NCBI GenBank assembly: GCA_003439945.1 | Contig: QVRM01001450.1 | Location: forward strand, 103,501 to 167,500 | Origin: Dermanyssus gallinae | Taxonomy: Eukaryota > Arthropoda > Arachnida > Mesostigmata > Dermanyssidae | DNA length: 64,000 nucleotides | Reading direction: 5' to 3' | In this document: piece after piece, positions 36,079 through 47,599 of the stretch | Layout: the number at the start of each line of letters is the position of its first letter | Numbering within the stretch: position 1 is the first letter of the stretch | Notes under the pieces: generated by a model | Database searches by the model: none | Told to the model about the DNA's origin: nothing | The model's input: only the letters and a program-made list of their open reading frames with translations | Position numbers and translations under genes: made by a program

Positions 36079-37256
36079 AGATTTTTGTAACAATAAAGGA
36101 AAAATGCCTCGTCCTGGCTAGATCAGTTGAGGATTATAGATAAACGGCACAGCAACAGCGATTGTTAGTACGCGCGGGGACTTTTCTTGTATGGAGAAAA
36201 GTTAAATACTGTAACGTTCTATTGCTCGAGTAGGGAACGAGAAGGGTCCCCTTTCCCATCTCGAGCAGTGCGGGATTCGACCGCAGTGGATGGATGTTAG
36301 CCCGCTGAGAACCATACTCACTAAACGTAGCTTCCCACTTCCTCTCACTGATGGCCCATATCTCCGGTGAACAATACTGTGGGCCATCACATATGGCAAG
36401 TGCCACTCGGATCACTTGATCGATGTCATGCACGAGTTCCCAACCTGCAACCCGTATCATTCAAAGTCACGTGATCTGCTGGCACAGCGGGCTAAAATGT
36501 GGCTCTCCTAAGCCTTTCCAAAGCCCCTTTCTCCATCAGTACATCGGTGAGGTGATTTTAACTTTTTCTTCGATCTTTTAGCAGGAACGGCCATGTCGAA
36601 GAAATAGTATCAAAAGAAGACATCATAATCAAACGCTGCGGTGCAGGCGTGTCACTACGAATCCAACAAACTACTGCAACGAATGAGCATATTTAAACGT
36701 TTGAATTTAGGAGATTTTGATCTGCCATGGCCACAGTGTCGGGATTATCAAGACAACGGATGGGTTGCTGTTGTCTGACCGAAAGCATATAGCTTTTCTA
36801 GTGCAATGTCACGTCAGTGCCAAAATGACTAGAGCAACACAGCAATAATTTATTATCATAAACTATTAGTACAACTGAATCTACAACTTACAAAATAGCA
36901 CACATCTTTTCAATCATGTAAGGATTTAAACCGTATACACAGTAAGCTTGTTGAATACCTAGGATAATGCTTCTCTGTTTGTTTTTAACATTTAACTTCC
37001 AAGCATGTTTACTTGATCAGGGTTCGCCAATACTCAGCTGTGTGTCTGAGCTAGCGCAAACGTAGCGGCCTCTGGCTGTGCAGGATCGACAGAGACCTTT
37101 GTTCGTCAATGGTGTTTACATCTGTTTAAGACGTAAGGTTCCCCTAAATTACGTTCATGCTAAAATGCAAAATAAGCAATCATTTTAGCTTGAAAAAGTC
37201 TAATCGCGGCACTTAGTGAAAATCAGATTACGTTCCGCATCTTTGCAACACTGTAG
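36079..37256. other. Unrecognised; weak tRNA-like patch
   Basis: On the minus strand about 36330-36250 has GCGGTCGAATCCCGC, which resembles a T arm and B box, downstream of TAGTGAGTATGG. The boxes fit the Pol III consensus imperfectly, so a degenerate SINE head is only possible. The rest has no recognisable feature. Confidence 0.3.
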
Positions 37257-37625
37257 CTACAGCGTGACTAAGAGTTTTTTTCGATATGTCTGCTGCAGCT
37301 GGCCGTGTTGAAGTAGATGTCGCTCCGGGATACACGGAACTATTGACAACGTCCAAGGACCTGCGTTGTGACACAGTGTATCAGAGCACGCTAGACGCTC
37401 GCATGGATTGAATTTATCGATTTTATTCCTTGCATGGATTTTAAGCACTTCATCCGCCAGCCGAGGGACAGTATTCTTCAACATATAATGTAGAGCGGAT
37501 ATTCTTTTATGTGGTACCACAACATTTTTAAGAGACTTCACATATTCACCCTGTCTAAAAAGAGTCTCCAATAACTCGCAACACAAAATGAGTGCAGGCA
37601 CTATAATCTGCCTGAGATAAAGCTG
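37257..37625 (-). CDS. Unrecognised protein-like ORF, possibly retroelement
   Basis: A minus-strand frame is open for about 120 codons to TGA/TAG-bounded limits, and only GTG or non-ATG starts exist near its head, so it is probably a fragment. The composition is complex: LRQIIVPALILCCELLETLF, then VKSLKNVVVPHKRISALHYM and RLADEVLKIHARNKIDKF. QIIVP followed by a Leu-rich helix weakly recalls the segment before the HHCC integrase domain of LTR retrotransposons, but the His/Cys residues are not in place. Upstream in the neighbouring frame DDFSSKAKLQYVKAP continues the protein-like look. Function unassigned. Confidence 0.3.
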   Translation of the reverse strand, partial: QLYLRQIIVPALILCCELLETLFRQGEYVKSLKNVVVPHKRISALHYMLKNTVPRLADEVLKIHARNKIDKFNPCERLACSDTLCHNAGPWTLSIVPCIPERHLLQHGQLQQTYRKKLLVTL

Positions 37626-38179
37626 ATAAATGAATCAGGGTGCCTTGACGTATTGTAGTTTGGCTTTTGATGAAAAGTCATCAAGGTGTACAACACCTTG
37701 GTGAAACAAAATCAAGGTGTTTTGGTGTGGTTTACTTTGATTTCTACTAGAAAAATATCATAATATATAAAAAGATACAGACAGATGCAATTAGTGTTGA
37801 GCTGCCGACAGCTTCGATAAATGGACAAATTCACTAGGCTTAGTATTAATCTGCACAAAATTAGTCATGCACATATGCCACAGTAATGTTGCCAATTGGT
37901 ACACTATAGGCAAGCTTACGGTTTTGCTACCCCCTTAGCTTAGAGGTGAAATGCCTTGGTAATATGGCATGCAATAATTATACACATACACAAATATATA
38001 TATATATATATATATCATTTTTGGTCGTTGCCTCGGGGAATTAAAACACGGGTTGGGCCGCTTCGCTCAATCGTCATATCCTCAGTGTTTCGGTAAATTA
38101 CAGCATACATTACTGTCAAACTTTAGTGTGCGAGAAGATTGGGGCTTACCAGCTTGGGCTCAGTGAATCTAATGGCGTC
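37626..38179. other. No gene seen
   Basis: Contains a small perfect inverted repeat, CAAGGTGT-ACA-ACACCTTG at about 37682-37700, and a (TA)n array at about 37995-38015. The last part may belong to the RT pseudogene that follows. Confidence 0.35.
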
Positions 38180-39574
38180 GAAGGCATCCAAGGGCTTCGT
38201 CTTCGCCAAACTCGATTTCAAAAACGCCTTTAACGAGTTTCGTCAAGATCACATACTGACTGAGTATTATTAGTCAATTGGCCCGAGGCGGTTCCTCTCG
38301 TTAACCAAGCCCATATATCTAGATCGGAATTCTCACTTGGTGATAGAACAATGTTTTTATATAGCGGCGTGTAGCAGGGCGATCCCGTTGGTCCGACGCC
38401 GTTTTGCTTAGCCATTCAAGGACTAGTCGATGCTATCTAGCATCTTTCTTCCCTGCTTCTCTGGTACCTTGACGATGGCGCCATTGGGGCTCGGCAAAAA
38501 TCACTTACATCCTCCGCCACGCGGACGTCGAAGCAAACCAGATTCTGCTGCGGGACATGGACAAAAACCTAGGGTTCACGGACCCCGTTAATTTAAACCT
38601 GACGGACAGCAACTATGCTCAGGCTATTCTCCCTAGATTCGGAGATCTGGTACTTCGTTCTGCAGTCCTGGTACGTGTCTCAGATTGCACGGCCCGGTAT
38701 ATAAGCCCGCCCGTGGTTACACCGGCTTTCCAGGACACCAATAAGCTTGTTGATACACGATTCGAAGACCTCACAGACTTACTATCTCAAGCAAGCAAAT
38801 ATCTACAGAGATCCTGCGACGCCCGTATCGCCTCCAAGAATTACCTGAGCCTACGTTCTGACGCACTATTCACGGCAGATAAAACCCTACTGCGTGCAGT
38901 CGCTCAGAATGGAGCCAGCAAGTGGGCCCTAGCCATCTCTTCCTTAAATCTTAGCACTTGACTTGACCACGAAAGCTTTGCTCTGCCCATCGGTTGTAGA
39001 TTGGGGGCAAGGCTAATTGAGGTGCACCGTTATCCGCGCGAAAGACAGGTGGAACATCAAGGGGACCCACGGACTCTCCTGCAGCAGATGCGAAGGACGG
39101 CAAAGCCGTCACAGCGAGGTGAATGAGATTACAGCCTGGCCCTTCTGGTCAGCTTGAATGCTGTGCATCCAGGAGCTAACCGGCCTTCCGAGAAGCGACG
39201 GAAGGAAATCAGACGGTTCTAATCCCATATCCCCTTAAAAGTGTAAAGTTTGTTTGGGATGCGAAGATTGCCAACATCCTCGTTGGCAATCCCCCTTAAA
39301 CTTGGAAGCGAATGCATCCGCCACTGGCTCCGCGGTACGCAAGGCTAAACAAATAAAGGCTAACGAATATGCCCAGCTGACCAACGAGTTCGTTTTCGTG
39401 ACGCTAGTAATCAAGACATGGTTGCTTTTTCAGAAAATTGGCAGACGAACCGCACTGACGATGAGTGACAGACGAGCTCCTGACCGAGCTTCTCACAAGT
39501 CCTTGTGTAGTGAATTGAGAGTACACAGCCATGTAACCCTACATTTAAGTAAGAAATGTTCCATGCATATATAA
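38180..39574 (+). pseudogene. Decayed RT with C-terminal nuclease-like module
   Basis: In order: FAKLDFKNAFN (38202-38234), RT motif A; GV*QGDPVGPTPFCLAI (38366 on), motif B, with TAG where CAG (Gln) is expected; WYLDDGAIG (38462 on), motif C with both Asp. Then 38557-38961 is a clean 134-codon stretch matching the family's post-RT region (ending in SKWALAISSLN). RLGARLIEV, SRCEGRQSRHSEVNE and SDGRKSDGSNPI follow, and 39254-39574 carries LGCEDCQHP and KANEYAQLTNEFVFVTLVIKT, which parallel the KRKYSDLEKRYHFVPVAMET block at 22990-23745. At least three frames are used. It is the longest copy of this family in the window and shows that the module belongs behind an RT. Confidence 0.75.
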
Positions 39575-42500
39575 AAACATATATGTTTATTTATACGAAC
39601 CTTGTAAATTAAGTTGTCTGTCTCTAGATAGATTAGGACTTGTGCGACCAACCACTAACCAACCAACCCCCTTTCATCCCCACGGACATCAAGCCAGTAT
39701 ACCGTAAAAGCGTTTTGGTGCCCACTGTCAAAAAAGGCAGTGAAGCTAAAGATACCACTACCCCTCTGTCTTTCCTTCGATTGCATTTTTCTCTCGCTCG
39801 TATTTTTGTACTCCAGCTCTGCCATCTCTTTCTTTTTCTTCGGCGATAATCAAACAAAAAGAGTTGTGAGGAACAAAAGAAGCTTTGGGAAACGGTTGTT
39901 AGTTAGCCGCCTCAGTGTATTCCGAATTGTTTCCTGTTACGAGGTGTGGGCGAGGGCGTTATAGTACGATAGTCATACCGGTGGAGGACAGTGGCCGCCA
40001 CGGCTCATGTGTGCTGGGCAGCCTTCCAAAGCATGACGGCCACGTCACCGGCGTATGTATATGCCGGGACTCTTAGGGGACGTCAGCTGCCGCTGGATAT
40101 CACAAGCCTAGCGACCGGTGAGTGACCCGCGGAATAGTGCGACCAAACAGGCCATAAGGCCACCGTGCGGTTGGATAGGACCACATCATGGGTTGTTGGC
40201 AGCGGCCGCCACCGGCGTCATTGCTACTGCTGCCGCCGCCGTCGTTGTTGTCGCTGTTGCTCTTGCCGTTGTCGTTACTGTTGTTGTTGTTGTTGTTGTT
40301 GTTGTCGTCGTCGACGTTTCATTCTGGCCAGCTCGACGAGGTGCAAAGAGGAGGTTTATTAACCAAAAGGTAAATCCCTCTCGCTCGAGCTTTCTGTATG
40401 TATGCGTGCGTATGTCTGCCTTGTCCATTCGCTTTTCCCCACTGCTTTCTGAGTAGAGAACAGCAGCAGCAGGCCACCAGGCAGAGCAACTGAAAGCTGG
40501 GCATACACGGCAAGGGTAGACGGGACGCTGCAAAGGCCCCCCCGCCCCGCCTTGCAGTACTCTTTTCCAGCCCGCCCGGCCGGAGAAGAAGGGATCGAAG
40601 GAAGGGGCTCGCGTATGGGCAAGCTAGCAGGTCCACTCGGTCCACTCGGCTCGCTTGCTCGCTCCAGCCGCGCCGCCGAAAACCAACGAACAACGACGCT
40701 TATCGCGGCAGCGCAGGCAGCCTACGTCCTACGTGGCCTGCTTGTGTTAGCTGTCTGCCGGCCTTCAGCCTGCTTGCCCGCTCTGTGGGTTGGCCTCCGG
40801 CAACCACAGTACCAGCAGCAGCAGCAACAGCAGTAACTGCAGCAGCACCACCATCACCACCAGCGGCAAGCCCTTCTCGAAGAGGACGAGAGGAGGACCG
40901 CATCAATAAATAAACCGACCGACCGACCAACTAACCAACCGACCGAACGCCACTAGCCGCAGCAGCAGCAGCATCACCAGCCTACAACAGCGCCGGCGAC
41001 GAAATCCCTAAAAATGCCACTTCTACTACAGTTACTACCAGCACTACGGCTCCCATTGCCCGCACTATGACGACTACCACCACTACGACTACTACTACTA
41101 CTACTACTACTGCTATCACTATCAGTTCTATTACTATTACCACCGCCGTCGCCCCGATTACCGTCAGAGGTACAACGATGAAGAACGCATACGTACTAGC
41201 AGTCACATAACACAACCCCCCCCCCCACACCGTGCATATACACACGTATACATACATCTTGTACGTACCCATCAGATGGCGGCGACGACGACGACGACAA
41301 TGATGATGTCGCCGCTGCTGCTGCCGCCGCCGCTGGCCCGTCCATCATTCTGCTGGGGGTAGCCATAAAGCGGGGTCGCCACAGAAGTGGCCAGTCCTAT
41401 TCACAACCCGTGTACCCGTCCACCGTGTACCCCGTGTGCGTCCGCGTATACAGACGGACACGAGAGCCGAGTACGACAAGAGCAGCGAGCGTCAAATACA
41501 AACCTGTAGCCTTCACTGGCAAAACTTTGTGCAGCGAAGAACGTACGTCATCAGCGGAAATACCCGCTGATACGTTGTCATTGTTTTCGCTTGCCTTTGC
41601 TGGTAACCTCTGCTGCTGCCGCTGCCGCCGCAGTTCGCACCGGTCCCGCTTGCCTTATTATTAGAGGGTACGCCTCTATCCGTGCCGTCGTTCAGTCAGT
41701 TAGTTTGTGTACCGTAGGTTCGTCGTTTCTATAATAATAATAATAATAAGAAGAAGAAGAAGAAGAATTCATTATTGCAGTCTGTGTTCCTTGTTTTGAT
41801 CTGTGTGTGTGTGTTCTGTTAGTAAGCCAACTAGCTCGTTCCTCGGCACTTTAGCTAGTTAAATAAACTTAACAGCTAGGTATTAAAAGGTTCTGTCGTG
41901 TTTGCGGACGAAGGTGGACGCGAATGGGGACGAATGTATGCAACGTATACCGCCGGAAGTCCTCATTCAGACAGTGCAGTAGCTTCGTGGCGGCCAACGC
42001 GACGATAGCAGGAAGGAGCCCGCCGAACGATCGGAAGCTGCGGCTCTATTGTGTGTGTGCGCGAGTCTCGCGTCGGGCACAGGCAAGGAGGGCCACAGGG
42101 CTGCACAGCAAGAAAGAGAGAGAAGGCGATTATTCATGTATGGAAAACAGACGGCAAGGGTTGGAGACAGGCGCGCTGAGAAGTCAGCGGAGGTATCAAG
42201 GCGCGTCGGCTCGTTAAATCAACGCTCGTGCCCACGGTCGAGTCGACGAGACTGGCAATCAAGCCAATGTGAAGGCTCGGTCTCCATACGAAATTTACGA
42301 TGCGCCGTCCGGGTTGGCGGCATACAACTTCGAGCATGCATGATGAGAGCGCAATTCGTTGTATCTATTACACACTGTCGTATTAGCAGCCTGCTGTTTC
42401 GATGCTACAAACTGGCCAAGTGATTGATGCATGCATGTTGCCATAATAGCTCGAAACACTAGTGCTTCCACTCGAAGAGCAAAATACAATGAGATGCAGG

Positions 42501-42678
42501 CGGCTGTTGCTGTTCATACCTAACGCTATGAAAAAGCAATTCCATCTTACAATAATGCGGTGCACCATATATCGCACTGACGCAGAGTGTTAGTGATATG
42601 ACATAATATAAAAACATAACCTTTACTGATATTATGCATTTTATATTCTAAAAAAGGTGCTTGCTGCAATTAACACGG
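39575..42678. other. GC-rich, triplet-repeat island; no certain gene
   Basis: From about 39990 to 42300 GC content is raised. Triplet tracts occur at 40220-40312 (GTT/GCC), 40815-40860 (CAG/CAA), 40905-40940 (GACC tetramer), 40970-41120 (ACT/CTA) and 41728-41766 (AAT then AAG). Plus-strand frame 40118-40456 would give Val and Ala runs, and a possible donor (AAAAG|GTAAAT) lies at about 40368. Several other frames overlap it. The pattern fits a promoter/5' UTR region or a first exon of a gene with long introns, but no domain supports that. Confidence 0.35.
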
Positions 42679-42878
<200 letters not shown>

Positions 42879-43919
42879 GCAGTAAGACACACCCAGGCAG
42901 GAAGTATCGCTCTCTAGACATCGTCGTCGATGAGCCCGCCAAGAACGGACGCAGTGACAGCTTGCCGGAGAGGCGAGAGGATGATCGTCCGTTTTGAGAT
43001 TACGTGTGCTTCGAGGAGCAGAACACATAAGGTCGGGCTGACAGCAAGACCTAAGGTACTTTCGACGCATAATTTGCGGAACAGGTTTACGCCTCGTTGG
43101 GTGAGTGCGAGATGGATGTAACTATAGACAGGGGGATTCATGGAAGCACAAAGTGGCCATTTTGAGGCGTAAGGAGAGCCACTGAGTGTTGACGCCTCCT
43201 CAAGTGACAAATCTCTGAATCAATTATATCGCTGAAGGTGGGCAGCTTATCTGTTCTGGCAGCGGCACAACGAAACACCCTCGCAATACAGCCAGGTAAA
43301 ATTTCAAAAGAAAGCAAAGATAATTTAAATAAAACATCACGCTAAAACTAAAACGGATATCAACTCGGCGTACTGGAAAAGCGGCCAAGTTTAGATGCGG
43401 CAATGTAGTAAAAGAGGCTCTACTGATGAAATCCTAATTTTTGAGTCAAAATATATAATGCGCTGCAGCTAATACTATTATCGTGTTTTTTTTATTTGTT
43501 GCTGCCCTAACCAAGTGAGTAGAGCAGTGTTGCCCCTGCATACGGCAAGTGATTGTAATTGCCTTAAACGTTTCCTCTCGCGCCAGCCTGTTACAGCTTA
43601 TTATTATTAATACTAAAAAAGAGAAAAAACAACCCGGATTTTTTTTAATAGGGCAATTAAGAAGAGAAAAGTAGACCACTAGAACTCATTGTGCGAGAAG
43701 GTCGAAGAAAACCCTTGGGGCAATGTGTACTAGATTATGCGTAACGAAATGCGCCACGCATAACTGCTGCTACTAGTAGAAGTGCCTCGACTGACCATAA
43801 CTGTGTTCTTTCTAGAAAGACCCTGTCCGCCGCGCTCGGTGCTCCTTGTAGAGGTTTCAGACCTTACGTTCGAATTTCAATCCAAGAAATAGAGAACATG
43901 CTGGCCAACGGAGACTAAC
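42879..43919. other. No gene seen
   Basis: Unrecognised sequence. The last part, from about 43810, may be decayed upstream sequence of the RT fragment that follows. Confidence 0.35.
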
Positions 43920-44583
43920 TACCCTTGGCTTTGGAGATTTGCACGCTTGACTCTTATATTGAAACCCGGTAAGCCGCAGGGAGTTCTCTTAAGTCCACAA
44001 ACTTAAAAGTACTTATAGACAAAGGCCTGCCTCATACGGCGCATCCTAGAGCAAAATTCAAAAACAAACATCTGCCTACAAAAGCGCGGACTATGTAGTC
44101 ACTACCGGAATTCCTTAGAAGTACTAGGATCGTACTAGGATCAACCCTATGGAATAAAGCCTACTATGGAGCAATTTGACTCTCACTTTTCCCGAAAATC
44201 TATTCCGTCGCCTGCGCAGACGATCTAGCATTGATCGTTACTGCTCGAGAGGAAAGTCTACCCGAATTTACAGCCAACGGAGTCCGAGTGGACATAAAAA
44301 AATACCTTCTCGATTAGGCCTCCCAAAAAAAAATTGAAGCAAAACTCATAAACAGCAAGAAGAGCTCTCCGCAGAATAAAAAAATACGCTTGGAGGGACA
44401 CCCAGTAACACCTACGCCCATAGTCAAGTGCGTGTTTGTGATTCTGGATAAGTCCTTTACAGGAAAACTTCATGTTCGCTATGCAACAAAAAGTTGCCAA
44501 AGCCTCAGCCAACTCCTGGCGCCGATAGCATCAAGCCCCAATGAAAGCGCACGACCACTAAGGTTGCAATACACCACCTCCTG
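43920..44583 (+). pseudogene. R1/jockey-like RT fragment
   Basis: Two frames carry the remains of a LINE RT. GSTLWNKAYYGAI (44139 on) corresponds to the end of motif B (QGSVLGPxLWNxxYDG). YSVACADDLALIVTAREE (about 44200-44255) is motif C with FADDLALVV replaced by CADDLALIV. VKCVFVILDKSFTGKLHVRY (about 44424-44483) corresponds to the IKYLGVMIDxxLxFKxH block, and SLSQLLAPIASSP to the following SLxRLMPNxGG helix. This wording is typical of R1/Outcast/jockey-type elements of arthropods. Several stops interrupt it. The upstream fingers and endonuclease are not recognisable. Confidence 0.6.
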
Positions 44584-46585
44584 AAAAAGAGACCTAGAAC
44601 TGAAATGACTAGCTTCGAGATACGCCTTGATTAACCCCAGGAAGGATAAATTCTAATCAGCAGAACTCATGAATTAAAAATACTTTAAAATGTTTTTTAT
44701 TGTAGACCATTCTTCGTCCCCTATGAGTCTGGAATTGCCGTAAGGCCTATTTTCAATGGTCTGAGGGCAGCTTGCGGGCGTTTAATTGCTGCTGCCGTTT
44801 TAATTGCTGTCCCGAGTTGACTTTTTGTATATTTTCGGAAATTGCTACCATTCGACATTGCAGTGACCCCTAGATAAATATAACAAAACATAAAATCACC
44901 TTTAATATTACATGAAGAGGTGTGTGCTACACTTTATTATGGGAATATATCCATTATACACAACTAATTGCCAACTAACTGCAAACGCCTTAGACAAGTC
45001 ACATATGCAAGAGAAATTTCAAGATATTATCGAGCAATGCTTTTGATAGACGATTGCAGAACAGCATAGGAGCCATGCTAGCGAACAGGATAATAAAGTT
45101 CGACAGGTTAGGTGGCAGGTACATGTTTGTGTAATTCATAAAATAATATATTTGCTTGCCTATCCCAGCAAAAGGCCGCTTTGTGTATCTTATGTTATCC
45201 ACCTGTCCACCAGCTATTGAAACAATCCGGCCAAGGCTGAAAGTGCCGTACCTTACAAATGTTTTATTTTGGAGTGGGAAGCTTAAGCCGAACACGCCCT
45301 ACGAGAGGTCGGGGTTTAGACGTTTTCAATGCCTCACACCTTTAGGTGGTCCTGCATGTGACAGTCGCCAAATATACACCAGATAGTACATAGTGCATGG
45401 TTATCACTACCTGGTATGCCGGTGCGCCGCCTTTTGCGAAAAGTAGAAGTTGTGAAGCTGCCGGTTCTGCCTGTGTACCTACTGCCATGCAGTGGAACGC
45501 ACAGCCCTGGAGCAAAAATGGTTGCAATACTTCTCTTTCCGGAAGCGTGAAGAAAATAGAGCATTATGAAGAATCCCTATAAACTGTATATTGTATATAA
45601 TTTGCATGAAATAAACATAATTGAAGTAAAAAAAATAGCATGTTCTATTTATTAAAAAAAATAAAGGATTGGTCTTCAAGTGTAAGGCTAGTGTTTGACC
45701 TGAGACCAGAGAGAAGTAACTGAATTGCATACCCGAAAATTACCAAGTTATCTTGATGTGAAATATTGTGTGGGTTATTTGCTTAATTGCTGGTGAAATG
45801 TTCGGGCTGGACGCACAGAACAGGATAGAAAAATGTCTATGGAGAAGTTGGGCTTTTCTAAGTCAGTGGTAGTATAATAATAACTTTCAATCATAAAAGA
45901 CCTGATGTGATAGAAAGAATGGGTTCAGTGCTCTTCAGTCGATTGTTGGCATAAGGGAAAAGCGAACAATTCTCTCCAATGTTTAGTCTGGGCCTAACCT
46001 TGAGACGAAGTCTTCTTGTCACCTTCATTAGCCTTTGTTCGAGAAACTGAGATGCAGCTTAATATTACCTTAGTTAATGAGCAAGACAATTTTTGTTAGC
46101 CTCAATAGTCTTACTACACTGGCCACCCAGCGGAATATCTGGGGTCAGTAAGAATGAATGTTAGTCAACAAATGCAGTGTTCATGTATTTTACATTGGTA
46201 CAGTGCATAACGAAGCCAGCCCAGTTGACATCATCCGGATGATCTGCAGTGGAAGCGGCAATCAATCTTTTATACCCGAGCCGACTATTCGATGGCATTA
46301 TGCCACTAAAAGCAAGAACGACATTAAAACGTATGGCAGGATAAATTAATTTCAAAAAGCAGCCAACGGCCACATGTTTGAATTTCATTCAAGTGAATGA
46401 TTTAATTACAAGCACAAGTAGACAACAGAATTACCTGGGATAGCCAATTTGCTAAACAGCAGGTTCTCTTTTTTGATACAGTGGTTGAGCATAATTTGAG
46501 ATTGCTAACCAATATTCGGATAGTTGAAATCTCCGACCAACATAAGACGACAATCTATCATTACGAAACACCCTTTATTTATTAC
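44584..46585. other. Unrecognised stretch
   Basis: About 2 kb without a supported gene. The minus frame 45295-44999 (98 codons, GTG start only) is free of repeats and hydrophobic near its end but shows no motif. Confidence 0.4.
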
Positions 46586-46834
46586 TTAAACTAATTTCAG
46601 CGCCACGAATACTTTCACTAAACCAAACCTTACATAATTAAACTTCGTCATTATCAAACAATAGCATGCAATAACTTCATAGTCCCTCAATTGCACATAA
46701 TTTGTCAAATTATCGAAAATCCAAGTAAAGACATTTAACTGAGCGCCGATATCTTCCCACGCGGATTTCAGTTTAGCTGATGCGGGAGACGGCGGGGTCC
46801 TAATAACATCACCGTCGTACGGCGATTTGATCAT
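46586..46834 (-). CDS. Hypothetical 82-codon ORF with nearby poly(A) signal
   Basis: An ATG-started frame on the minus strand (MIKSPYDGDVIRTPPSPASA, then LKSAWEDIGAQLNVFTWIFD) free of simple repeats. The stop is TAA at 46588-46586, and an AATAAATAAA signal follows within ten bases (about 46583-46572). A possible splice donor (TAT|GTAAGG) lies inside the last third, so the true coding part may end earlier and be an exon. The C-terminal half is hydrophobic and Tyr/Phe/Val-rich (DYEVIACYCLIMTKFNYVRF) and could be one membrane helix. Upstream bases (46840-47200) are GC-richer, as a promoter might be. I do not recognise the product. Confidence 0.3.
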   Translation of the reverse strand: MIKSPYDGDVIRTPPSPASAKLKSAWEDIGAQLNVFTWIFDNLTNYVQLRDYEVIACYCLIMTKFNYVRFGLVKVFVALKLV

Positions 46835-47599
46835 CTCAGGTGCGATGCGGCTACAGTACCGCTATCACCCTCTCCCCCACCCCATCACACAAATACTCTC
46901 TTCTTTATTACTCTTGCCGCTGTCGGAACACGACCTTGAGAATCAACTGTGTTCGACTGTTCTCGTTGCCTGCTGGCGTTAGTCTTCGGCGCTGGGGCGA
47001 GCGAAATCCCTCTCTACCGTGCACGTTGGCAGACGTGCCATTGCTGGAGACAGGACGTGGTGGGGTAGTTGCAGCGATGGTTGAGAGAAACGACGGCATA
47101 GCTGTCTGGACCGGGGGTTCTGCTGCGTCATGCTCGAGCACGCGCCAAATTCGAAAGACCGGGCCGTCGGCAAGACGACATTGGATTTCAATTGTTTACT
47201 CTTATCTCACGAGTCTAGCAAACAAAGCATAGCCGTTTACAAAATTTACTACATCACCGCTACCGCTCAAAGGAGGTCGGCCTACGCCAATCAAATGCCT
47301 CTCCAAAACTTAAGTGCTACTTTTCCAGTTGATCCAAGCCTATCTTAAGGTCAAGACGCATTTTACTTGTATATGTAAAAAATGTAAAGTGCGGTCAGAA
47401 ACTACTTCCATGGCAAACTTTTCCATAATTTTGCTTCTCCACGCCAGGTAAAAAGCGGAAGTTTAGAATGTCCTTGAAATAACTCGTTCTAAGCGACATT
47501 CCAATTGCTCGCGCCACTTCTTTGGTTGTAATTGCAGTACCTACCCACACTCTAAGTCTTTGTCCCAAGATTCCTTGGGCAATATTATTAATTTCGGGG
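46835..47599. other. GC-richer patch, no certain gene
   Basis: 46840-47240 is GC-rich and has frames open on both strands (plus 46840-47232, minus 47141-46908 and 47191-46979). They overlap, and none is convincing. It may be the upstream region of the small minus-strand ORF at 46586-46834. Confidence 0.3.

Noticed and set aside
37682..37700. An 8-bp inverted repeat as a transposon end or terminator.
   Set aside because: Too short, and no partner or target duplication was found.
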